DNA of 20,179 nt from Blautia sp. (GTDB lineage Bacteria > Bacillota > Clostridia > Lachnospirales > Lachnospiraceae), in the NCBI GenBank assembly GCA_030841965.1, contig JAUUSJ010000074.1:1-20179 (forward strand). Direction: 5' to 3'. Of the stretch, positions 1-8,400 are shown in pieces. The notes beneath the pieces were generated by a model. The model was not told the origin of the DNA. It searched no databases and was given only the letters and a program-made list of their open reading frames with translations. Positions within the stretch are counted from its first letter, which is position 1; the number at the start of each line of letters is the position of its first letter. The translations under genes were made by a program, and so were the position numbers.

Positions 1-27
1 ACCGTGGGAACGAACGTGTTTTTGGAG

Positions 28-130
28 GACATATCTCCGACCTCTCTTCGCGTCTACCTCCATGACATACCTCCCACCCCTTCGCGTCTACCTCCATGAC
101 ATACCTCCCACCCCCTTCGCGTCTACCTCC
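28..130. repeat. 34-35 bp tandem repeat, about 2.5-3 copies
   Basis: Two exact 34-bp units lie at 47-80 and 81-114, starting TTCGCGTCTACCTCC and ending in CTCCCACCCC. After one extra C, a third partial unit (116-130) repeats the first 15 bases and then diverges. A degenerate preceding copy (GACATATCTCCGACCTCT, 28-45) lies to the left. The minus strand is purine- and G-rich and repeats GGAGGT. No coding capacity is apparent. The array lies downstream of the gntR stop codon, near the left edge of the window. Confidence 0.85.
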
Positions 131-184
131 ACCATACCAAAACTATCCGCATCCTCGCCCACCACCAAAACTGATTATAAAAAC

Positions 185-853
185 TTATAAAGACATATCA
201 TTTTTTTCAAATAATGCCTCAAACGATGCCTTCTTAGCAGCTATTAAATGCTCTCTCATCGCCTCCGCCGCCTTATCCCAGTTTTTCTGAATACAGTTTT
301 CTATAACCTTTAGATGCTCTGTCTGGGTCTCGCTCATTCTTTTTTTACTTCTGACTCCTGAAATAATACGCAACCTATAATTTTGATTATAAATTTGTTT
401 ATACATAGAGATAAAATAATCATTCTCTGTCGCTTCGATAAATTCGATATGTATCTTATCATCCATCTTATACAAATCATCTGATAGTTCAAAACCATTT
501 TCAATTTCATTTTTTGTCTGAACAAATAATTTTTGATACTGTCTAAACTTCTCCTCATCAATTTTATTGGCATAATGCTGAATCGCATACGGCTCAAGCA
601 ACATACGAGCCTCATATACCGAATTTACATCTCGGATAGATAACGGCACAACCATAACCCCTTTTTTCGGTAAAATACGAACAAGATTTTCTTGCTCTAA
701 TCTGCTTAACGCATCTCGAATCGGGGTTCGACTAGCACCTATCTCTTCTTTTAATTTTTCCTCATTCAAAAGGTCATTTGGTGCATATTCACACGTAATA
801 ATTTTGTTTTTAATAATATTATATGCCTGTTGTTTTAGGGATTCTTTCTTCAT
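185..853 (-). CDS. GntR/FadR-family (FCD) transcriptional regulator
   Basis: 222-aa DNA-binding regulator of the GntR superfamily. An N-terminal winged helix-turn-helix (about residues 5-72) carries the typical SRTPIRDALSRLE recognition-helix segment, with a wing around LPKKGVMVVP. The rest (about 78-215) is an all-helical FCD ligand domain with acidic/His residues such as D132 and H134 and later HL pairs, the usual metal/ligand pocket of FadR-type sensors. The length is normal for the family. The start is supported by an AGGTGG ribosome site a few bases upstream. It follows the uxaA operon in the same direction but is separated by a strong terminator, so it has its own expression unit. Family members near uxaA/uxaB sense hexuronates or their aldonate intermediates and usually repress. 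That it controls the two TGTATACA sites upstream of dctP and the dehydrogenase is inference. Confidence 0.9.
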   Translation of the reverse strand: MKKESLKQQAYNIIKNKIITCEYAPNDLLNEEKLKEEIGASRTPIRDALSRLEQENLVRILPKKGVMVVPLSIRDVNSVYEARMLLEPYAIQHYANKIDEEKFRQYQKLFVQTKNEIENGFELSDDLYKMDDKIHIEFIEATENDYFISMYKQIYNQNYRLRIISGVRSKKRMSETQTEHLKVIENCIQKNWDKAAEAMREHLIAAKKASFEALFEKNDMSL

Positions 854-978
854 TTTCTTACCACCTATGTTTTTTATTTTTTAACGTATTCAGTATATCA
901 CATTTTTTATTGATATAGTTTATTTTTCATTCAAAATTATTTTTTCTAACATCGATAGTAAAATGATTTCACAAAAAT
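854..978 (-). promoter_or_regulatory. gntR leader and promoter region
   Basis: Very AT-rich region between the uxaA-operon terminator and the gntR start. It contains the gntR ribosome site and presumably its promoter. I see no unambiguous -35/-10 pair and no exact copy of the TGTATACA palindrome found upstream of the transporter and dehydrogenase operons. Autoregulation through that motif is therefore not supported by sequence. Confidence 0.4.
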
Positions 979-1023
979 AAAGCTGCAATACAAAGAAACT
1001 CTTTTTCCATGTATTGCAGCTTT
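979..1023 (-). terminator. Rho-independent terminator of the dehydrogenase-uxaB-uxaA operon
   Basis: Perfect 14-bp inverted repeat (AAAGCTGCAATACA, 979-992, with its complement at 1010-1023) around a 17-nt loop. Read on the minus strand it is followed by TTATTTTTG, a U-rich tail. It lies about 165 bp past the uxaA stop and before gntR, so it ends the catabolic operon and insulates gntR. Confidence 0.85.
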
Positions 1024-1034
1024 GAAAGCTTTCA

Positions 1035-1175
1035 TTCCATAGCTACAGGATGCCACTGATTCACTTTTGACAGGGATTTTCTATCATATATCGAGCTTAC
1101 TGCTCTAAAATTAAAAAACATAGTGGTTAAAATCATATCCCCTCATATATTCAGTGGCACCATGTAACTATGGAA
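1035..1175 (-). ncRNA. Structured 3' untranslated region after uxaA (long inverted repeat)
   Basis: Arms of 25 nt at 1035-1059 and 1151-1175 are complementary except at one base. The other differences between the arms are G-U pairs when read on the minus strand, the strand transcribed from uxaA. The roughly 91-nt interior contains a small GAGC/GCTC hairpin (minus strand). It starts 11 bp after the uxaA stop and is followed at once by the operon terminator. It could be a 3'-end stability element, an sRNA processed from the mRNA, or a small palindromic mobile element. No known Rfam family was recognised. Confidence 0.55.
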
Positions 1176-1186
1176 AAAAACTCTTT

Positions 1187-2665
1187 CTACAAAACAACTC
1201 CATCTTTAAAAATAGAAATACTTCTATAACCTCGAAGTTCTGTCTGTGTCCTTTTTCCGCTGGCCACTTCTATTACTAGTTTTAATAATCGCTTCGCAGC
1301 ATCATCAATACTCTCTCCATTAACGATTGAACCTGCATCAAAATCAATCCAATTCTTTTTATTGCTGGCAAGCTGACTATTCGTCGCAAGTTTTAAAGTA
1401 GGTGCAGGTGCTCCAAATGGTGTTCCACGCCCAGTTGTAAATAAAATAATATGTGCACCTGCTGCTGTCATAGCCGTCGCAGATACCAAATCATTTCCAG
1501 GACCATACAGCATATTGAGTCCTTTTGTCGTCACACTATCTCCGTATCCAATTACATCCATAATCGGTGCAGTTCCACCTTTTTGAACACATCCACAAGA
1601 TTTATCTTCTAATGTTGTGATTCCTCCCTGACGATTTCCCGGGCTTGGATTATCATACACTACTTCATGATGACTAATAAAATAGTTTTTAAAACCATTG
1701 AGCATCCGAACTGCTTTTTCAAACACTTCCTCATTTATACAGCGATTCATCAAAAATCCTTCTGCACCGAACATCTCTGGCACTTCTGTCAATACGGTAG
1801 AACCGCCTCTTGCCACTAGCATATCGCTAAAACGTCCAACAGTCGGATTTGCAGTAATTCCAGAAAGACCGTCCGAACCTCCGCATTTCATACCAATAAC
1901 AAGTTCACTCACAGGAATCTGCTCTCTCTCAAACTGACCCGCATAAGCTGCACACTCTTCTAGCAGCTTTCTGCCCGCCTCAAATTCATCTTCTACTTCC
2001 TGACAAGTCAAAAATTTTACTCTATCGTGGTCATAATCACCTAATTCCTCTAAAAACTGTTCATGTGTTAAATTCTCACATCCAAGCCCTAGTACTAAAA
2101 CTGCTGCCGCATTCGGGTGACGCACCAACGCCGCTAAGAGTTTTCTTGTCTGGGCATGATCTGCTCCTGTCTGACTGCAACCAAATGGGTGTTCAAATGT
2201 ATATAATCCATCAATTGTCCCAGTTACAAGATCCTGGTTTAATATTACCATACGCCTTGCAACATCATTCACACAGCCAACCGTCGGAATAATCCAAATT
2301 TCATTACGGATAGCAACACGCCCATCTTTCCTGCGAAATCCCTGAAAATATTCCGGGTCCACTGACGGCATTTCTTTCACACTAGGATGATAACTGTATT
2401 CCACTTCTCCTTCCAAGTTTGTCGCCATATTTTGTGTATGCACCCAAGTTCCCGGCTCAATCTCCTTCACTGCATGACCAATAGGAAAACCATATTTTAT
2501 AATATTTTCTCCCTTTTTTATGCGCTTTAAGGCAAGTTTATGTCCTTGAGGTATTTCTTCGTTCACTGTTATACAAACTTCACCAACCTGAACTGTATCG
2601 CCTTTTTCTATCGGACAGAGTGCCACCGCTACATTATCACTTGAATTAATTTGTATTGTTCTCAT
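1187..2665 (-). CDS. uxaA: Altronate dehydratase
   Basis: 492 aa, about the length of E. coli UxaA. It dehydrates D-altronate to 2-keto-3-deoxy-D-gluconate, a cytoplasmic step of galacturonate catabolism, using iron. An N-terminal SAF-type domain (about 1-75) is fused to the large UxaA domain. Conserved cysteine-containing motifs are visible: GCSQTG (C163), GLGCEN (C196), MKCGGSDG (C261) and SCGCVQKGG (C357/C359). The C-terminal region has the TTGRGTPFG and NxQLASN segments usual in the family. The start lies 4 bp after the uxaB stop with no good Shine-Dalgarno site, so translation is probably coupled to uxaB. It is the last gene of the catabolic operon. The galactarate and D-altronate dehydratase families are related; uxaB next door favours altronate. 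Confidence 0.93.
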   Translation of the reverse strand: MRTIQINSSDNVAVALCPIEKGDTVQVGEVCITVNEEIPQGHKLALKRIKKGENIIKYGFPIGHAVKEIEPGTWVHTQNMATNLEGEVEYSYHPSVKEMPSVDPEYFQGFRRKDGRVAIRNEIWIIPTVGCVNDVARRMVILNQDLVTGTIDGLYTFEHPFGCSQTGADHAQTRKLLAALVRHPNAAAVLVLGLGCENLTHEQFLEELGDYDHDRVKFLTCQEVEDEFEAGRKLLEECAAYAGQFEREQIPVSELVIGMKCGGSDGLSGITANPTVGRFSDMLVARGGSTVLTEVPEMFGAEGFLMNRCINEEVFEKAVRMLNGFKNYFISHHEVVYDNPSPGNRQGGITTLEDKSCGCVQKGGTAPIMDVIGYGDSVTTKGLNMLYGPGNDLVSATAMTAAGAHIILFTTGRGTPFGAPAPTLKLATNSQLASNKKNWIDFDAGSIVNGESIDDAAKRLLKLVIEVASGKRTQTELRGYRSISIFKDGVVL

Positions 2666-2669
2666 ATTT

Positions 2670-4175
2670 TTACAGGCAGCTTGCGTAGGCAGCCTTCGCT
2701 CCTTCCCTCCGAATTTTCTCTAAGCCTTTTCTCACTGCTATCTCTAAGCCAGATATCTGTGTCAAATCCTGTTCCCACATCTTCTCATTTGTCAATACTG
2801 CATGTACTAATTCTTCTGCCGAATCGTTTTTATGCGCATAATAAAACTCTAATATCCATCTATCATCACTCACTGTATACTCATTTCCAGCTGGACGTTT
2901 GCATACAAGTCCTGCATCGGTCAATCTCTGAATATCATTACTATAAAATGCAATATAGGCCGCCAATGACATAGTAAGACATACTGGCAACTGTCCTTTT
3001 TCTTTTACATACTCAAGGAAAGAAGGCATATTTCTAGCTTTCCACTTAGAAGTAGAATTTAATGAAATGCTCATTAATTCATGGTTTACAAATGGATTAT
3101 TGAAACGGTCCGATACTGCCGCTGCAAAATTTAATAAATCATCTTTATCCAGAGGAAGAGTTGGAATCACCTCCTCATAAAGCATCTTATTCATAAATCC
3201 CTTAATCACTTCATCATGCATACAGTCACGGACAATATCCTCACCTGCGAGATAAGCTCCTAGCACAAATCCCGTATGCGCCCCATTCAAAATACGCACT
3301 TTTCTCTTCTTATATGGGCTCATATCAGGCACAACAAATACTTTATCGGATAATCCTGCTTTTTTAAATGGAAGAATATCATTTAATTTTTCCTCTCCTT
3401 CAATAACCCAGACACCGAATACTTCACCGACATCCAAAAGGGCATCGGAGTATCCATGTTTTTTCTCTAATTGCTCAATTTCTTTTTCATCTCGAATACG
3501 TCCAGGAACAATACGGTCTACCAAAGAGCCGCAGAAAATACAGTCTTCATTTACATATTTTTTAAATCCATCTTCTAAGCCCCATTGTTCAATATACTGA
3601 TTTACACATTTTAATAGCTCTTTTCCATTATTGTCAATCAACTCACAGGCAAGCATAATAATTCCTGACTTTCCCGCCTCATATCGGTGATACAAAACTT
3701 GCGTTAATTTTGCTGGGAAACTCGATGGAGGACAGTCCTCTCGCTTGCAAGAAGGGTCATACTGAATTCCTGCCTCTGTTGTATTAGATACAATAATTTC
3801 CAAATCATCACTTGCCGCCAACTCCATCATCGCATCATAACCAGCCTTTTCATATGGGTTTAAGCAACGGCTCACACTCGATATGACTCGCTTATCATCC
3901 ACCTTTTTTCCATTTTCACTTCCACGCAAATACAAAGTATAAAGTCCTTCCTGCTCGTCAATCATATCGCTTAATCCCTGCGCAATCGGCTGAATAAGAC
4001 AACATTTTCCATTCCAATCTGCTTTCTCATTTGCAAGGTCAAACCAATAATCGACAAATGCTCGCAAGAAGTTTCCCTCTCCAAACTGCATTACCTTCTC
4101 CGGCGCATCTTTTAAAATATAACCGTCATATCCTGATTTTTCTAATACCTCATAATTTAGTTTTTCCATTTCCAT
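2670..4175 (-). CDS. uxaB: Tagaturonate reductase (altronate oxidoreductase)
   Basis: 501 aa, member of the polyol-specific long-chain (mannitol) dehydrogenase family. It reduces D-tagaturonate to D-altronate with NADH. An N-terminal Rossmann domain begins with FGEGNFLRAF (31-40). The family catalytic signature K-x4-N-x2-H is present as K292/N297/H300 in KVRILNGAH. Fructuronate reductase (UxuB) is the main alternative, but linkage to uxaA supports UxaB. Two in-frame ATG codons lie six bases apart. GGAGG is only about 3 nt from the first but about 9 nt from the second (4169), so translation may begin at residue 3. It lies 73 bp downstream of the dehydrogenase gene and 4 bp upstream of uxaA, in one operon. 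Confidence 0.92.
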   Translation of the reverse strand: MEMEKLNYEVLEKSGYDGYILKDAPEKVMQFGEGNFLRAFVDYWFDLANEKADWNGKCCLIQPIAQGLSDMIDEQEGLYTLYLRGSENGKKVDDKRVISSVSRCLNPYEKAGYDAMMELAASDDLEIIVSNTTEAGIQYDPSCKREDCPPSSFPAKLTQVLYHRYEAGKSGIIMLACELIDNNGKELLKCVNQYIEQWGLEDGFKKYVNEDCIFCGSLVDRIVPGRIRDEKEIEQLEKKHGYSDALLDVGEVFGVWVIEGEEKLNDILPFKKAGLSDKVFVVPDMSPYKKRKVRILNGAHTGFVLGAYLAGEDIVRDCMHDEVIKGFMNKMLYEEVIPTLPLDKDDLLNFAAAVSDRFNNPFVNHELMSISLNSTSKWKARNMPSFLEYVKEKGQLPVCLTMSLAAYIAFYSNDIQRLTDAGLVCKRPAGNEYTVSDDRWILEFYYAHKNDSAEELVHAVLTNEKMWEQDLTQISGLEIAVRKGLEKIRREGAKAAYASCL

Positions 4176-4248
4176 TTTCCTCCAATCAATATTTGCTCGC
4201 TCATCTTATGTCAACAATATATCAACAAAACTATAGAAATTTGCTGAA

Positions 4249-5283
4249 TTATTTCGTAATATTTGAAAAGTCAAATACTACTTTTAACATATTTCCTGGA
4301 TTATGTGCGAAATCATCAAATGCTTTTGCCGCCTCGTCAAATCGATATGTATTTGTAATAATTTTATCTAACGGTGCTTTTCCTTCATTCACCAAATCTA
4401 TTAATTCCAAAAAGTCTTTTTTCAATGCATTTCTGGAACCAAATACATTTAATTCTTTTTTCTGAATTAATGTAAAATTAAAATCGAGATTTTGTTTTCC
4501 GACTCCGATTAATACCATACGCCCACCAAAGCAACAAGCGTCGATACAGTTTTGGAATGTAGACGGCAAACCAACCGCCTCAATTGTCACGTCAAATCCA
4601 TTTCCGTCTGTGATTTCTTCCACTCTCTTTGCAAAATTCTCTGGCGAATCATTTAATACTGTCCCATCCACTCCAAACTCTTTTGCCATTTCAAGTTTTC
4701 CTTCTGATACGTCGGAAATATATACCGTGGCATCCTTTGCCTTTGCTGCAATGGCTGCTAAAACTCCAATTGTTCCTGCTCCAACTACTAATACTTTATC
4801 TCCCGCTTTTACATTCGCACGGCTCACACCGTGATAGCTGATACAAAATGGCTCAATTGCGGCTAATGTCTTAGGATTCATTCCTTTTCCGTCATAAACT
4901 CTCTCAATCGGCATAGTGATATACTCACGAAATGCTCCATCACGCTGGCATCCCATCGTCTCATTATCCATACAGGCATTCACAATACCATGTCCACAGG
5001 AATAACAATGTCCACAGTTAAAATATGGATTACAGGTGACAATCATCCCTTTTTTTATTCCATATTCATTATTCTCATCTACTTCTATTACCTCTGCTGA
5101 AAACTCATGACCTGGAATTCTTGGATAATCAAAGTACGCAAAAGTTCCTCGATAAGAACCCAAATCACTTCCACAGATTCCTCCAAAAAGAAGCTTCAAT
5201 AAAACTTCTCCCTTCTTTCTCACTGGCATTTCAATATCACGAATTTCAACTTCGCCCGGAGCATTAATATACATTGCTTTCAT
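4249..5283 (-). CDS. Zinc-dependent sugar-acid dehydrogenase (LgoD/RspB-like MDR)
   Basis: 344-aa medium-chain alcohol dehydrogenase. Catalytic zinc ligands are visible: C37 in GICGSD, H59-E60 in PGHEF and E144 in AIEPFC. The structural zinc site has four cysteines (C90, C93, C96, C104). The NAD-binding Rossmann motif is GAGTIG (168-173). A strong AGGAGG precedes the ATG by 7 nt. It is the first gene of the operon with uxaB and uxaA, 213 bp downstream of dctM and with its own promoter/operator region. Within the family, LgoD (L-galactonate to D-tagaturonate) or L-gulonate 5-dehydrogenase would feed directly into UxaB, so one of these is the favoured role. The substrate is inferred from context, not seen in the sequence. 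Confidence 0.85.
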   Translation of the reverse strand: MKAMYINAPGEVEIRDIEMPVRKKGEVLLKLLFGGICGSDLGSYRGTFAYFDYPRIPGHEFSAEVIEVDENNEYGIKKGMIVTCNPYFNCGHCYSCGHGIVNACMDNETMGCQRDGAFREYITMPIERVYDGKGMNPKTLAAIEPFCISYHGVSRANVKAGDKVLVVGAGTIGVLAAIAAKAKDATVYISDVSEGKLEMAKEFGVDGTVLNDSPENFAKRVEEITDGNGFDVTIEAVGLPSTFQNCIDACCFGGRMVLIGVGKQNLDFNFTLIQKKELNVFGSRNALKKDFLELIDLVNEGKAPLDKIITNTYRFDEAAKAFDDFAHNPGNMLKVVFDFSNITK

Positions 5284-5311
5284 GTTTCTTCCTCCTATTT
5301 TTCATTTTTAT

Positions 5312-5340
5312 ATTATATATTGTATTAACTATTGTATACA
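5312..5340 (-). promoter_or_regulatory. Putative promoter and TGTATACA operator of the dehydrogenase-uxaB-uxaA operon
   Basis: On the minus strand a perfect -10 TATAAT (5312-5317) lies about 30 bp upstream of the ATG. The palindrome TGTATACA (5333-5340) sits where the -35 element should be. No good TTGACA is present, so the palindrome overlaps the -35 region. The 10-bp core TTGTATACAT (5332-5341, plus strand) is repeated exactly upstream of dctP. Paired palindromes upstream of both units point to co-regulation, probably by the GntR regulator. Confidence 0.6.
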
Positions 5341-5391
5341 TTTGTAGGCATCAATATCTCTTCTATATTTATCTTTCTCTTATTCTTTTAT

Positions 5392-5432
5392 GAATCATTT
5401 ATTTTATAGCATACTTTATAAAACAATGATTC
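5392..5432. repeat. 41-bp imperfect palindrome between dctM and the dehydrogenase gene
   Basis: GAATCATT (5392-5399) pairs exactly with AATGATTC (5425-5432), and the inner TTTTATA pairs with TATAAAA around a short GC-containing centre. It lies downstream of the dctM stop codon and upstream of the dehydrogenase promoter. There is no U-run after it on the minus strand, so it is a weak terminator candidate. It could be a processing hairpin or a second regulator site. Confidence 0.5.
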
Positions 5433-5496
5433 TGTTTCTTCGCTATCTTGATTCCAAAAAGAGAGGAAGAGATATCATATATTTTTTCACATATTT

Positions 5497-6783
5497 TTAG
5501 TAGAATAAATTTACTAAAAATGTAGTAAATGGCTCAAACCAAGTAAGCAATAATAAATTGACAGCTAACAAAATATAGAAAGGCACTGCCTCTTTGATGA
5601 AGGCTGCTGTCTTACATTTTGTAATAGAACATGTTACAAACATCAAAGTACCCATTGGAGGAGATAGCGCTCCTATCGCATTATTGAAAATATAAATCAT
5701 AGCAAACTGAATCTCATTGATTCCATATGCCGATGCGATTGGTGCCAATAGAGGAACTAAAATAATCATAGACGCATTTCCCTCAATAAACATACCAACT
5801 ATCAAAAGGAAAACATTAACAACAAGTAAAAATACAATTTTACTGTGAATATTTGCAAGCATCCAAGCTGTCAATGCCTGTGGAATCTGTTCTTTTGTGA
5901 GAATCCAAGAAAATACAGAGGCTGCAGAGACAATCAACATAATCGATGTCGTTGTGCAGGCTGTTTCTTTTAAGCCTTGAATCATATCTTTTATATGCAT
6001 CTCTTTGTAAAGAAATCCTAAAAATGCGGCATAGACAATCGCTACAGCACCAGCCTCTGTCGCTGTGAACACGCCAATTCGGATACCTCCTATAATAATA
6101 ATTGGAAGTAATAATGGCAAGATTGCAGGCTTAAACGCTTGCATAAAGCGTGAAAATGTCAGCTTTTCTGTCGAGATATTTCCATAGCCACGTTTTTTAG
6201 AAATAACACCAACTAAGATCATCATTGTAATGCAAAGGAGTGCCCCGACGCCAAGTCCCGAGATAAACAGCTTACCGATGGAAACATTTGCGATACATCC
6301 ATACAAAATCATGGCAATTCCCGGTGGAATTAATGGGGTAATCATGGATGACGCCGCCGTCACAACACTGGAAAATTCTAGGGAAAATCCTTTCTTTGTC
6401 ATCTCTGGAACCATCATTTTGGATTCCATCGCTGCGTCTGCAATATTAGAACCAGATAAACCACCCATCACTGTCGAGAGAAGGATATTTACCTGCGCCA
6501 AACCGCCTGGAAGACGACCTGTGACAACCTCACAAAAATCCATAATTCGTTTTGTCACACCGGTATAATTCATAAAGATACCTGCACATACAAAAAATGG
6601 TATCGCCAATAACGAAATCTTTTCCGTTCCAATAATGGTCTGCTGTGCAAATACGGCAGCGCTCACATGTGGATTTAATACAAAATACACCATAGAACCA
6701 CCAAGGACAGCCAAATATACTGGAACCTTTAAAAATAAAAGTACTAACATCACAATTGCCGCTAATAATAATATATTATTCAT
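5497..6783 (-). CDS. dctM: TRAP transporter large permease subunit (DctM)
   Basis: 428 aa, the usual DctM length, hydrophobic throughout with about 12 predicted membrane segments. It is the channel-forming subunit of a sodium-coupled TRAP transporter in the cytoplasmic membrane. Family landmarks include MGGLSGSNIADAA near residues 105-118, LIPPGIAMILYG around 150-162, and NVSIGKLFISG after it. The start overlaps the dctQ stop by 8 bp and an AAAGGAGG lies inside the dctQ end, so the genes are translationally coupled. Together with DctQ and DctP it forms one transporter. The linked uxa genes suggest a hexuronate or hexonate as substrate. Confidence 0.93.
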   Translation of the reverse strand: MNNILLLAAIVMLVLLFLKVPVYLAVLGGSMVYFVLNPHVSAAVFAQQTIIGTEKISLLAIPFFVCAGIFMNYTGVTKRIMDFCEVVTGRLPGGLAQVNILLSTVMGGLSGSNIADAAMESKMMVPEMTKKGFSLEFSSVVTAASSMITPLIPPGIAMILYGCIANVSIGKLFISGLGVGALLCITMMILVGVISKKRGYGNISTEKLTFSRFMQAFKPAILPLLLPIIIIGGIRIGVFTATEAGAVAIVYAAFLGFLYKEMHIKDMIQGLKETACTTTSIMLIVSAASVFSWILTKEQIPQALTAWMLANIHSKIVFLLVVNVFLLIVGMFIEGNASMIILVPLLAPIASAYGINEIQFAMIYIFNNAIGALSPPMGTLMFVTCSITKCKTAAFIKEAVPFYILLAVNLLLLTWFEPFTTFLVNLFY

Positions 6784-7285
6784 CGCTGCTTGCCGCCTCC
6801 TTTACTTCTGATTTTACGCCGTGAATCACGCTATAAAAATAACTGATAATCATATCGATATATGCAAAAAGTGAAATACCATATATAACGATATACGGAA
6901 TATGTAGCATACTCGTAGAGCGTCCGCTTTCTAAGAAAATTTGTAAATATGGAATTGTCTGAATAAATAAATATCCGACTACAATAACCACGATAATAGA
7001 GATAATAATCTCCATAATTTTTTGTGCTTTCTTTGGCATTAAATCAACAATCATCTCAATCGCCACATGGTTTCCAGACCGAAATGCTGCTCCCGCCGCG
7101 GCAAATGTAATCCATACCATACAAGATGTCTGCACTTCCTCTAACCAAGTAAATGGAGCTTTAAAAATATATCTCCAGATTACTCCCGCAAATGTCAAGA
7201 CAATCAAAATAGCTAAAATGGCTGAAGCTACTATGACATCAAAATTTGCTAAAAACTTTAACCCTTTCTTCTCTTTCTTTTCCAT
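6776..7285 (-). CDS. dctQ: TRAP transporter small permease subunit (DctQ)
   Basis: 169-aa membrane protein with four hydrophobic segments (about 15-40, 50-72, 90-112, 128-155), typical of DctQ. It carries the family signature around FTWLEEVQTSCMVWITFAAA and GNHVAIEMIVD. The role is to dock the large permease and assist the periplasmic-type binding protein. It starts 11 bp after the dctP stop with an AGGGG site in between, and ends overlapping dctM by 8 bp. Clearly part of a dctPQM operon. Confidence 0.92.
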   Translation of the reverse strand: MEKKEKKGLKFLANFDVIVASAILAILIVLTFAGVIWRYIFKAPFTWLEEVQTSCMVWITFAAAGAAFRSGNHVAIEMIVDLMPKKAQKIMEIIISIIVVIVVGYLFIQTIPYLQIFLESGRSTSMLHIPYIVIYGISLFAYIDMIISYFYSVIHGVKSEVKEAASSDE

Positions 7286-7296
7286 TCTCTAGCCCC

Positions 7297-8331
7297 CTAT
7301 TCATCTGCACCCATAGCCTTGCGCACCGTCTCATATAATCCATCTGACCATCCAAAACGGTCACCCATATCATAAAACTTTTGCGCTTTTTCACGAAATC
7401 CATCCAATACTTCCTCAGATGGGTCAACGACTGTAACACCTTCCTCTTTCATCTTCTGCAAATATTCCGTCTCAGCTTCCTGAAGGACTTCATTATTATA
7501 CTCACCGGCCTCCTGTGCTGTCTCAACTAGCCAGTTTTGCTGTTCCTTCGTCAAACTATTAAACCAATCGGCAGATACAACCCATGTCGTGAAGTTTTTT
7601 ACATGTCCATCCAAAATCAAATACGGCGCCACCTCATGTAATTTTCTTCCGTATAATGTCGCAATCGGATTCTCAGCTCCATCGATGGTCTTCGTCTGCA
7701 ATGCCTGGTAGACATCTCCAAGGGACATACCTGTCGACGTCGCCCCTAAAACATCAAATCCCAGAGACTGAATCTCATTGGACGGAACACGAATCTTCAA
7801 TCCTTTTAGGTCGTCCACTGTATTAACTGGAACATTCGTCAATGTATGCCGCTCTCCATACATCCAATTAGATGCTATGATTTTTAGCCCTTTTTCTTCC
7901 AATTTTGCACATTGTTGCTCATACCAGTCTGATTCGATTAATGTCCAGCATTGCTCCCAATTATCAAATAAAAATGGACCGAACAAAATTCCCATATCAG
8001 CTATCCCGTAATCTGCATAAAACGCTCCGTCCGCCAATGTACAAACTGGCTCTCCAAGAAGCATAGAGTCAATCAGCGATGACTTATCTCCTAGTTGTGA
8101 GTCTGGATATACCTCAATTGACATTTTCCCACCGGATTTCTCCTTGATAATCTCTTGTGCCTTTTCCCAACCTGCTCCGATTGGCTCACTGCTGGAATTT
8201 TCAAATGCGACGTCCATCACAATCTCTGGTTCCACAGACGCATCAGAAGCATCTCCCGCTCCTTTACATCCAGCTAGAGATAACAACATTGCGCCCGTTA
8301 AGCCTAATGCTGTTAATTTTTTTAGCTTCAT
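7297..8331 (-). CDS. dctP: TRAP transporter substrate-binding lipoprotein (DctP)
   Basis: 344 aa. It begins with a lipoprotein signal peptide: a basic n-region, a hydrophobic stretch, and a lipobox LAGC with C22 as the lipidated cysteine. The mature part is a DctP-family solute-binding domain, with the conserved LKGLKIRVP motif in which R181 is the usual carboxylate-binding arginine. It would be anchored outside the membrane and deliver a sugar acid to DctQM. A perfect AAGGAGG site precedes the ATG. It is the first gene of the transporter operon, under a consensus promoter with an operator-like palindrome. Gene context points to galacturonate, glucuronate or a related aldonate; the binding specificity cannot be read from sequence. 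Confidence 0.93.
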   Translation of the reverse strand: MKLKKLTALGLTGAMLLSLAGCKGAGDASDASVEPEIVMDVAFENSSSEPIGAGWEKAQEIIKEKSGGKMSIEVYPDSQLGDKSSLIDSMLLGEPVCTLADGAFYADYGIADMGILFGPFLFDNWEQCWTLIESDWYEQQCAKLEEKGLKIIASNWMYGERHTLTNVPVNTVDDLKGLKIRVPSNEIQSLGFDVLGATSTGMSLGDVYQALQTKTIDGAENPIATLYGRKLHEVAPYLILDGHVKNFTTWVVSADWFNSLTKEQQNWLVETAQEAGEYNNEVLQEAETEYLQKMKEEGVTVVDPSEEVLDGFREKAQKFYDMGDRFGWSDGLYETVRKAMGADE

Positions 8332-8352
8332 AGTTTTGACCTCCTTTTTCTA

Positions 8353-8370
8353 TGCGCACTCTCATGCGCA
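8353..8370 (-). promoter_or_regulatory. TGCGCA hairpin in the dctP leader
   Basis: Two copies of the self-complementary hexamer TGCGCA (8353-8358 and 8365-8370) are separated by 6 nt and can form a hairpin in the dctP 5' untranslated region, about 22 nt upstream of the start codon. GC-rich against an AT-rich leader. It may be a stability hairpin or a second protein-binding site. Confidence 0.4.
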
Positions 8371-8400
8371 ATGTGTTGTGTTTTATGTTTCATTCTGTGT

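Noticed and set aside
854..978. A copy of the TGTATACA operator in the gntR leader
   Set aside because: Only loosely similar strings such as CAGTATATCA occur; the palindrome is not present.
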